Below are positions 6,750 through 12,921 of a DNA stretch of 18,650 nt, piece after piece. The position numbers were made by a program, and so were the translations under genes. Each line of letters starts with the position of its first letter. The first letter of the stretch is position 1. This DNA comes from Caccocola sp964450835 (lineage in GTDB: Bacteria; Synergistota; Synergistia; Synergistales; Synergistaceae): contig CAYVEQ010000033.1 of the NCBI GenBank assembly GCA_964450835.1, positions 1 to 18,650 of the forward strand, given 5' to 3'. The notes below the pieces were generated by a model. It did not search any database and was not told the DNA's origin. It was given only the letters and a program-made list of their open reading frames with translations.

Positions 6750-7445
6750 GCGGCCGCCGCGTGTTTGATAAACGTTGCTCCGTTTTCTCTCCCCGATTCG
6801 CCGGTTTTTTCAAAAGGCACGTTGCTTGCGCAAGTAGCTTGCGCGGCACGTTTTCACGAAGGCACGGCGCGATGCTTTACCCGCCCGCCCAGCGGCCGGC
6901 GCCACAAGCGCCCGGGTGCGGCCTCTTTTAAGCGAGGGATAAACGCCGGCAAAGGGAGCACGCTTTGTGCGGCTGCCGCCAGGCAGGCGCGGCATTCACA
7001 ACCCGCAAAAAGAGCGGATAAGGCGCGCCTCTCTTTTGTTTTTCAACCGCATCCGCCCTATCAATCCCCGTCTGTCACAGGCGGGCGGCTTTTCCCGCGT
7101 TTTATCTGCCGGACATGACTATTATAATTGCGCGGCTTGTCGGCATACGGCTCCTCCTGCCGTATGGAGTTCCGCGTCTGTTGTCTTCTGTTCAGGCTAC
7201 AAGATGCCGCCGCAGAGAAGTTCTTTCCACCGCACTCAAAGCCGGGGGTGCGCTGCCGTCCTGATGAATCTCTCTTCCGTTTTGCCATGTTCGCGAAAGA
7301 GAAGGATGGCACTTTCAATACGCGCGGCCGCCTCTTGCGAGGAACACTTTCGCAGGGAGACGCACAGCGTCTGCCTGTTTGACCGGGCGATCTCCGGCGC
7401 ATATTTTACGGCCGCGTCCATTCTCCGCTGTTTCGCCCATTCTTA
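6750..7445. other. About 700-base region without a convincing gene
   Basis: Reading frames on both strands here lack ribosome binding sites and recognisable sequence. The best candidate is a 61-codon minus-strand frame (7236-7421) starting 25 bases past the flavoprotein stop, with fairly GC-rich third positions but no family I know. Structure is present. There is a 7-bp hairpin GCGCAAG-TAG-CTTGCGC (6828-6844), flanked by direct repeats GGCACGTT at 6817 and 6845. A terminator-like GGCC-GGCGC-CACAA-GCGCC...GGCC stem (6894-6923) runs into TCTTTT. An AAAAGAG...CTCTTTT pairing lies near 7008-7038, and a perfect hairpin sits at 7144-7166. This could be a decayed gene, one or more small RNAs, or plain spacer. 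Confidence 0.5.
7144..7166. other. Perfect hairpin with TCCTCCT / AGGAGGA loop
   Basis: CATACGGC and GCCGTATG form a perfect 8-bp stem around the 7-base loop TCCTCCT on the plus strand, which reads AGGAGGA on the minus strand. A TATAAT (7123-7128, inside the palindrome ATTATAAT) lies 16 bases upstream on the plus strand, without a good -35. It could be a small RNA presenting an anti-Shine-Dalgarno loop, or a chance structure. Confidence 0.4.
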
Positions 7446-9074
7446 TTATTCCGTCTTTATCTCCGTGAATGTGTGCCCGCCTTCGAGAACCTTCGTGTTT
7501 GTATAGCCCATGGCCTTGAGTTTGTTCTGCGTGAGGTAGGCGCGCTTTCCTCTCGCGCATATCAAGAGCAGTTTTTCGTCTTTCGCGAAACCGTCGAGCT
7601 TTTCGCCTATTTTCGTGTAGTCGATGTGGGGCAGACCCGCGAGCGCCGGGTGAAGCGAAGTGTCCACGAGCCTGTAGCCCGCTGCGGCTCCCTCCGCGAA
7701 CTCCGCGGGCGTGAAGGAGTCGAGCGAGCCGCTCAGTTTGTTGAGGAGTATGTTCACGGTCTGGACAAAGGGATGTATCGCTGTCGAGAAGGGCGGCGCG
7801 TAGGCGAGGTCGAGATTCTCAAGGGCGGGCAGCGTCGCTTTGAGCGATATGGCGGCCGCAGCAATGTCGGTCATCTTGTCTACCGCGCCTTCGCCGATTG
7901 TCTGCATCCCGAGCAGTCTGCCGCTCTTCGCGTCCGCAGTCATTTTCACTATGAAGCTGCCGGCGCCAGGATAGTAGTGCGCTTTGTCGTCAACGACGAC
8001 AGTCACGCTTACCGCATCAAAGCCCGCCGCCTTCGCCTCCGCCTCGGCAAGTCCGGTGCGCCCGACGTTAAGTCTAGGGAGTTTGCAGACTCCGGTGCCC
8101 AGCACACCGGGATAGGCCGCGTCGCCGCCAGCCATGTTTGTTGCCGCGACGCGCCCTTCCATGTTCGCCGACGAGCCCATCGGCGACCGGACGCGCGCGC
8201 CCGTTATTCTGTTCACGACCGTGACGCAGTCGCCCGCCGCATAAACGGAGGGATCGTTCGTCCGCATGGCGCCGTCGACTATAATCGTACCGTCGGGCGC
8301 CGTTTCAATGCCGCTTCCGGCGAGGAATGCCGTGTTCGGTCTTACCCCGAGCGCGAGCACCGCGGCGTCGGCCTTCACGGCCCCGCGGCTTGTCAGCACC
8401 TTTTCTGCGTGGCCGTCGCCCTCTATGCCTTCGAGCCTCGTTCCGGTAAAGCATATTATGCCGCGCTCGGCGAGCCTGCGTCCGACATATCCAGCGACTT
8501 CCGTGTCAAAGCCGGGGAGGATTTGCTCCGCCATATCTATTACTGAAACTTTTACGCCTTTCGCGGCCAGATTCTCCGCCACCTCGAGGCCGACGAAGCC
8601 CGCCCCGCATACGACGGCGCGCCCGACCGTTCCGCTGTCAAGCAGAGCGCGCAGCGACGCGGCGTCGTCCGGTTTCCTCATGACAAAAACGTTCCGCAGC
8701 GCGACGCCGGGCAGCTTCGGAACCACAGGCGACGCCCCGACCGCGATCATCAGCTTGTCGTATTCGTATATGTTTTCTTCGCCGCTCACGACGTCGACAG
8801 CCGTGATTTTTTTCGCGGCGCGGTCAAGCGCGACGGCCTCTTTGCCCGTTATCACCGCAGCTCCGGTGAGGGCGCGGAATTTCGACGGGGTATTGACGAT
8901 GAGGGCGCTTTTCTTTTCTATCACGCCTCCGACATAATAGGGTAGCCCGCATCCGGCGTAGGAAATGTCTTTGTCTTTCGCAAGCACCGTCACTTCGGCG
9001 GCGCTGTCTTCCCGTCTGAGTTTTGCGGCGGCTTTGGTTCCCGCCGCGACTCCGCCGATTACAAGAATTTTCAC
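7446..9074 (-). CDS. CoA-disulfide reductase / NADH oxidase-type flavoprotein with C-terminal rhodanese domain
   Basis: The 542-residue protein is a class of pyridine-nucleotide disulfide oxidoreductase that uses FAD and NAD(P)H. The N-terminal FAD-binding loop is VIGGVAAGTKAAAKL (5-19). The single active-site cysteine C42, in YAGCGLPYYVGG, is typical of CoA-disulfide reductases and related NADH oxidases. A second dinucleotide fold (about 150-180, CGAGFVGLEVAENLA) and the FAD motif VYAAGDC follow, then a dimerisation domain. The C-terminal rhodanese domain (about 455-542) has its sulfur-carrying cysteine at C506 (ICARGKRA). Such fusions reduce CoA persulfides or polysulfides. The start is GTG at 9072-9074, with AAAGGTG upstream. 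It lies 30 bases after the broken YczE-type gene and is probably cotranscribed with it. The physiological substrate is not determined by sequence. Confidence 0.92.
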   Translation of the reverse strand: MKILVIGGVAAGTKAAAKLRREDSAAEVTVLAKDKDISYAGCGLPYYVGGVIEKKSALIVNTPSKFRALTGAAVITGKEAVALDRAAKKITAVDVVSGEENIYEYDKLMIAVGASPVVPKLPGVALRNVFVMRKPDDAASLRALLDSGTVGRAVVCGAGFVGLEVAENLAAKGVKVSVIDMAEQILPGFDTEVAGYVGRRLAERGIICFTGTRLEGIEGDGHAEKVLTSRGAVKADAAVLALGVRPNTAFLAGSGIETAPDGTIIVDGAMRTNDPSVYAAGDCVTVVNRITGARVRSPMGSSANMEGRVAATNMAGGDAAYPGVLGTGVCKLPRLNVGRTGLAEAEAKAAGFDAVSVTVVVDDKAHYYPGAGSFIVKMTADAKSGRLLGMQTIGEGAVDKMTDIAAAAISLKATLPALENLDLAYAPPFSTAIHPFVQTVNILLNKLSGSLDSFTPAEFAEGAAAGYRLVDTSLHPALAGLPHIDYTKIGEKLDGFAKDEKLLLICARGKRAYLTQNKLKAMGYTNTKVLEGGHTFTEIKTE

Positions 9075-9104
9075 GTTATCACACCTTTCGCGGTAATCCC
9101 GATA

Positions 9105-9766
9105 TTATATATTTTTCTCGTGAAGGTCTCGGTGCTGGGCCTCTTCGGCCGGTTGCGCCAGAAATTTACCGGCGAGCGGGACAACGAACCTGTTCGCCGC
9201 CTTGACGGTCAGTCCGACGCAAAGCACGGCGGCGAGAGTTCCCTCACGCACGCCCTCGACCCTGCCGCACGCGGCATAAGAAAGAATCACCGATGTCGTG
9301 GCAAGCGCCGCGTCAAAACATATCTTGGTGCGCGGGAAGCTCAGGCGAAAGACGCGGCAGAGCGCCACGACGACGCCCTCTCCCGGAAGGGGCGGAGCGT
9401 CCGACGCCACCGCGAAAGCCACGCCAGTTTCGACAAAAAAGACTCCCGGCGCAGCGCCAACATCCAGCCGTCCATCAAGTAGCCGAAGAGCAGGCTCACC
9501 GGCAGCTGCACAAACTGTTCAGGCGCAAAGCGGCGGCGCAGCAGCGCTATCTGAAAGGCGATAAAGGCCAGATGCATGACTATCGACGCCTGCCCCACGG
9601 TGAGAGGAGATAGAACGCTTAAGACATAAGGCAGACTCGAAATCGGGGACGTGCCGAGCTTTCCCTTGATTGAAAAAGTGATGCCCAGCGCCATCAGAGA
9701 AAGACCGAAGCTGAGGAAGGCGTAGTGTTTGACGAAGCGCGCAAGAGTTTCGCCGGTATATTCCAC
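9105..9766 (-). pseudogene. Frame-broken YczE-type integral membrane protein gene
   Basis: Two overlapping minus-strand frames together make one YczE-like membrane protein. The first, from GTG 9764-9766 (AAAGGAGAG seven bases upstream), has HYAFLSFGLSLMALGITFSI, then GTSPISSLPYVLSVLSPLTV, then QLPVSLLFGYLMD. The second, ending at 9105, has PPLPGEGVVVAL and GVREGTLAAVLCVGLTV, the family's C-terminal half. The frames cross near 9420-9445, at a run of six T on the minus strand (9435-9440). Adding one T would join them, but the joined protein would then have only about 28 residues between GYLMD and PGEG where I expect about 45, losing most of a membrane helix. An out-of-frame deletion of roughly 50 bases therefore seems likelier than a single-base error. 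The family is of unknown transport function. Confidence 0.75.
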
Positions 9767-9803
9767 GCGCTCACTCTCCTTTGCATACTTAAATACGGGA
9801 GAA

Positions 9804-9832
9804 TTATTACCGGCCCCGCGGACTCCTGTCAA
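9804..9832 (-). promoter_or_regulatory. Promoter upstream of the YczE-type gene and flavoprotein
   Basis: On the minus strand a perfect TTGACA (9827-9832) is followed after 17 bases by TAATAA (9804-9809), about 40 bases before the GTG start. It is divergent from the promoter at 9869-9877. Confidence 0.65.
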
Positions 9833-9868
9833 CGGCAGAGCTCGTTCGTTCGTAAAAGTCAGCGCGTT

Positions 9869-9877
9869 TGCTATAAT
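9869..9877 (+). promoter_or_regulatory. Extended -10 promoter of the 74-residue protein gene
   Basis: TGCTATAAT contains a perfect -10 hexamer (9872-9877) with the upstream TG. The -35 is poor (TTCGTA at 9849-9854, 17-base spacer). It lies 60 bases before the ATG at 9938. Confidence 0.65.
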
Positions 9878-9937
9878 AGCGGAGAATCGAAAAACGCGTG
9901 CGGAGAGTTTTTCCGCGCCGCGAAAGGAGGACGCAAG

Positions 9938-10162
9938 ATGAGCCGCGCATTTGTAAAAGAGGATGACGGCGAGCGCGGGAACGCGGTCGCGGACATCCAG
10001 TTCCGAGAGGCGAAAATCGAGTGGCTTCGCATTCAGGAGAAAAAGCTTGACACTCTGCTGAACGATCCCAAATCAAAAAAAATAAAGCCCGATATTCTCG
10101 CGCGCTGGATAAAAGATACGAAGGCCGACATCGAAAAGACGAAGCGCGAGCTTGGCTATTAA
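9938..10162 (+). CDS. Small charged helical protein of unknown function (GreA-like N-terminal peptide)
   Basis: The 74-residue product starts at ATG 9938, with a strong AAAGGAGG seven bases upstream and its own promoter, so I regard it as a real gene. From about residue 18 on it is predicted to be two charged helices (IQFREAKIEWLRIQEKKLDT and a second, WIKDTKADIEKTKREL), likely a helical hairpin or coiled coil. There is no cysteine, membrane segment or catalytic motif. The first ten residues, MSRAFVKEDD, resemble the N-terminal peptide I recall from some GreA/GreB-like transcription factors; this is memory, not a search. After the gene, CGCCGTT/AACGGCG (10177-10203) forms a stem without a good T tract. 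I cannot name a function. Confidence 0.8.
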   Translation: MSRAFVKEDDGERGNAVADIQFREAKIEWLRIQEKKLDTLLNDPKSKKIKPDILARWIKDTKADIEKTKRELGY

Positions 10163-10208
10163 CGTGCCGCAACGCGCGCCGTTTTACGAAAACCTTAACG
10201 GCGGCTTA

Positions 10209-10237
10209 TTGCATTCCAGCCACAAAACCGTTACACT
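10209..10237 (+). promoter_or_regulatory. Candidate promoter of the amino-acid ABC transporter operon
   Basis: TTGCAT (10209-10214) and TACACT (10232-10237) are exactly 17 bases apart, placing the transcription start near 10244 and leaving a leader of about 237 bases before the ATPase start codon. Confidence 0.55.
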
Positions 10238-10243
10238 AACTGC

Positions 10244-10480
10244 GCTTTAAGTCGGTACACGGAAGGGACGTGAGACGAGAATTGAAAAAAAACACTGGTG
10301 TCTGGTGTTTCAGACACGGAGCGAAGCTCCAGGAAACGCGCACTTCGCGCCGCCGCCCGGCGGCCCCTTTGCTTCCGGCGTACGCCGCCGCGCTTCCCGC
10401 GCACGCAACAAGCGGCGAATATCTCCGCATATGACGGCCCCTTTGAAATCCAAACTTAAAAATTCCAAGGGGGTATGAAC
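10244..10480 (+). promoter_or_regulatory. Structured 5' leader of the amino-acid ABC operon, possible riboswitch or attenuator
   Basis: Successive hairpins fill this leader. GTGTCTG/CAGACAC (10298-10317) is followed without a gap by GGAGC-GAA-GCTCC (10318-10330). Then come CGCG-CACTT-CGCG (10337-10349), GCCGC-CCG-GCGGC (10352-10364, followed by CCCCTTT) and CGGCG-TA-CGCCG (10376-10387). An 11-base direct repeat, CGGCCCCTTTG, occurs at 10361-10371 and 10435-10445. In each copy CCCCTT is complementary to AAGGGG (10467-10472), the ribosome binding site of the ATPase gene, so pairing could block translation. A 54-codon open frame from GTG 10270 to TGA 10432-10434 also spans it. I do not recognise a known riboswitch or a T-box sequence. 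Regulation is inferred from structure only. Confidence 0.5.
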
Positions 10481-11269
10481 ATGAACACCATCAACAAACC
10501 GCTGATTGTTATCGAACACCTCACAAAAAGTTACGGTGAGGGGATTGTCCTCAAAGACCTCAACTTTACCATACGCGAGGGCGACTTGGCATCTGTCATC
10601 GGCCCGTCCGGCTGCGGAAAGTCCACATTCCTGCGCTGCATCAACTGCCTCGAACTGATGGACTCGGGCTCGATCACGGTCGCGGGGGTCACCGTTTCGC
10701 GCAGGCCAGGAGAAAAACCGACCGACGATCTGCTCCGCAAAGTTCACGCTCTGCGGACGGAAGTCGGCATGGTTTTCCAGAGCTACAACCTTTTCCCGAA
10801 CAAAGATCTTCTGCACAACATCATGCTCGCGCCGATGGTCGTCAAAAAAATGAAAGAGGACGAGGCCCGCGAGCTCGGCATGAAGATGCTTGAAAAAGTC
10901 GGCCTCGAAGGCTTCGCGCAGCGCTACCCGTCGACGATCTCGGGAGGGCAGCGGCAGCGCGCCGCCATTGCCAGGGCTCTCGCGATGAATCCGCGCGTCA
11001 TGCTCTACGACGAGCCGACATCCGCTCTCGACCCCGAGCTCGTCGGAGAAGTTCTGCAGGTCATGAAGGATCTCGACGCGGAAGGCATGACGCAGATAAT
11101 CGTCACGCACGAGATGAAATTCGCGAAAGACGCCTCCGACTACATCATTTTCATGGACAAGGGCGAGATAGTGGAGTACGAGGACGGAGACATACTCTTC
11201 GCCAGCCCGAAGAACGACCGTACGCGCGCCTTCTTGCGCCACTTCGTAAATGCCGGGGTGACATGCTGA
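10481..11269 (+). CDS. Polar amino-acid ABC transporter ATP-binding protein (GlnQ type)
   Basis: The 262-residue ATPase has all ABC motifs: Walker A GPSGCGKST, Q-loop MVFQSYNLFPN, signature ISGGQRQR (Ile in place of the usual Leu), Walker B VMLYDEPTSALD and the switch His in IVTHEM. The sequence is closest to the GlnQ/HisP/ArtP group that powers uptake of polar amino acids. I place the start at ATG 10481, seven bases after GGGGG; an in-frame ATG at 10475 lies too close to that site. A short extra loop (SRRPGEKPTDDLLRKVHALR) sits before the Q-loop. The stop overlaps the next gene's start by one base (TGATG), so the ATPase and its partner are translationally coupled. The leader suggests post-transcriptional control. 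Confidence 0.95.
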   Translation: MNTINKPLIVIEHLTKSYGEGIVLKDLNFTIREGDLASVIGPSGCGKSTFLRCINCLELMDSGSITVAGVTVSRRPGEKPTDDLLRKVHALRTEVGMVFQSYNLFPNKDLLHNIMLAPMVVKKMKEDEARELGMKMLEKVGLEGFAQRYPSTISGGQRQRAAIARALAMNPRVMLYDEPTSALDPELVGEVLQVMKDLDAEGMTQIIVTHEMKFAKDASDYIIFMDKGEIVEYEDGDILFASPKNDRTRAFLRHFVNAGVTC

Positions 11270-12834
11270 TGAAAAAGTTAATCGCGCTTTTCGCGTTCAT
11301 ACTGCTGATATGCTCCTGCGCGCCTCTTCGCGCCGATGACACGGGCACCGGCGGCAAAACGCTCCGCTGGGGCGGAGACTCCGAGGGCGGCTTCCCCTAT
11401 ATGTTCCCCGACCCGACAGACCCGGAAAAGCTCATAGGCTTTGAGGTCGACATAGTGGAGGCTCTAGCGAAAGAAATGGGGCGCACGCCCGTCTACGTCA
11501 ACAACGCGTGGGACAATCTGATACCGGGTCTTGACCGCCATCTATACGACATCGCCATCAACGGCCTCGAGGTGACGCCCGAGCACGAAGACGAGGTAAA
11601 CTTCTCCATTCCCTATTACAAAACCTTCCTTCAGCTCGCTGTGCGCCGCGACGACGATTCAATCAACGGGCTTTCCGACTTGAGCGGCAAAGTGGCGGGA
11701 ACTCTGAAAGAGAGCTACGCCCAGATGGTGCTGGAGGAAGTGCCGGGCATAGAGATACGCACGTACATAGTCGAAGCTAACACTTACGAGGACTTGGCGA
11801 ACGGCAGGCTCGACGCCGCGCTGTTCGACCAGCCGATTGCGCTCTACTCCGCCGGCTTCAACCCGGAAATCAAATTCGTCGGCCAGCCGATAGGCGAAAT
11901 CACATACGCCATCGCGATGCGCAAAAGCGACACGGAGCTTACAAAAGAGGTGAACCGCGCGATAGTCGCGCTGCGCGACAAAGGCGTGCTGCGCGAGATA
12001 TACGACCGCTGGAATCTCTGGACGCCCGTAATGGCGGCGGCTTTCAACGACTACGACCCGCCCAAGGCGGAACCGGCCCGCTACACCGAATGGGCGGAGG
12101 CGCACAGGCCGCAGCTTACGCTGCGCAAGCGCCTTGAAAGATACTGGGAGGCGGCGCCGCTCTTTGCCCGCGGAGCCGTCGTTACGATTGAAGTTTCGCT
12201 CGTGGCCATGGCGCTCGCGATGGCGCTCGGCCTCTGCCTTGCCGTCACGCGGGTATTCGCGCCGAGGTGGGCCGCCGCTCTTTCGACGGTCTATGTCGAG
12301 TTCGTGCGGGGGACGCCTGTGCTGATACAGCTCTTCTTCATCTTCTACGGCCTTCCCTCCGTGGGGATAAAGCTCTCTCCTTTCTGGGCGGGGGCGATAG
12401 GGCTCGGCCTCAACTATGCCGCATACGAAGCGGAGATATACAGAACGGGGCTCTTCGCGATACCGCGCACGCAGTGGGAGGCGGCGCTTGCGCTCGGCAT
12501 GACCCGCTGGCAGGCGATGCGCGAGGTCATTCTTCCGCAGGCCATCCGCGTCGTAATCCCGCCGATCAACAACGATTTTATATCGCTGCTTAAAGACTCG
12601 TCGCTCGTGTCCATCATCACGATGGTCGACCTGACGAAAGTCTACGGTCAGGTCTCCGCGACCTACTACGACTACTTCGGCCCCGGGATACTTGTCGCGA
12701 TAATATATCTTCTTATCGGGCTTCCCTTCGTGCGTTTCTCGCGCTACACGGAAAGGCGTCTCGCAGCCTCCGAGACGGGCGGTGCCAAAGACTACAGCGA
12801 AAATATATACAGAAGCAGCACGCGCTACATCTGA
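11269..12834 (+). CDS. Amino-acid ABC transporter with fused substrate-binding and permease domains
   Basis: The 521-residue protein joins two parts usually made separately. After a signal-like segment (MKKLIALFAFILLICSC, with a possible lipobox Cys at 17) comes an SBP_bac_3 solute-binding domain (about 31-250; GLEVTP, FSIPYYK, LFDQPIALY). A linker (about 255-295) leads to a permease domain (about 296-505). This has YVEFVRGTPVLIQLFFIFYG, typical of polar amino-acid permeases, and the ATPase-contact EAA loop at about 404-420 (EAALALGM...). Such fusions are known in GlnP-like importers. With the upstream ATPase it makes a complete importer, probably for a polar amino acid; specificity is not clear. 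The start is ATG 11269, chosen over ATG 11263 for spacing to GGGGTG. A terminator follows immediately. Confidence 0.95.
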   Translation: MKKLIALFAFILLICSCAPLRADDTGTGGKTLRWGGDSEGGFPYMFPDPTDPEKLIGFEVDIVEALAKEMGRTPVYVNNAWDNLIPGLDRHLYDIAINGLEVTPEHEDEVNFSIPYYKTFLQLAVRRDDDSINGLSDLSGKVAGTLKESYAQMVLEEVPGIEIRTYIVEANTYEDLANGRLDAALFDQPIALYSAGFNPEIKFVGQPIGEITYAIAMRKSDTELTKEVNRAIVALRDKGVLREIYDRWNLWTPVMAAAFNDYDPPKAEPARYTEWAEAHRPQLTLRKRLERYWEAAPLFARGAVVTIEVSLVAMALAMALGLCLAVTRVFAPRWAAALSTVYVEFVRGTPVLIQLFFIFYGLPSVGIKLSPFWAGAIGLGLNYAAYEAEIYRTGLFAIPRTQWEAALALGMTRWQAMREVILPQAIRVVIPPINNDFISLLKDSSLVSIITMVDLTKVYGQVSATYYDYFGPGILVAIIYLLIGLPFVRFSRYTERRLAASETGGAKDYSENIYRSSTRYI

Positions 12835-12842
12835 AGCAAAAA

Positions 12843-12881
12843 AATAAAAGCCGCGCTCCCGCAAGGGGCGCGACTTTTATT
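12843..12881. terminator. Bidirectional terminator between the ABC operon and recD2
   Basis: AATAAAAG and CTTTTATT form the outer arms, and CGCGCTCCC pairs with GGGGCGCG (one bulged T) around a GCAA loop. T-rich tracts follow on both strands (CTTTTATT on plus, TTTTATTTTTTT on minus). It serves the converging ABC operon and the pepA-recD2 operon. Confidence 0.9.
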
Positions 12882-12921
12882 GTGCCTTAGCCGGGAAAAG
12901 GGACTTTACTTTGCCGCGGCG

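Noticed and set aside
6967..7506. 179-codon plus-strand frame in the 700-base gap
   Set aside because: It has no ribosome binding site, has Cys/Arg/Ser-rich nonsense-like composition and runs into the antisense of the flavoprotein gene.
7473..8937. Plus-strand frames opposite the flavoprotein gene
   Set aside because: The opposite strand encodes an intact FAD/rhodanese protein; these frames are low-complexity mirror products.
10310..12864. Minus-strand frames of 310 and 401 codons opposite the ABC operon
   Set aside because: They mirror the ATPase and binding protein/permease genes, which carry complete ABC motifs on the plus strand.
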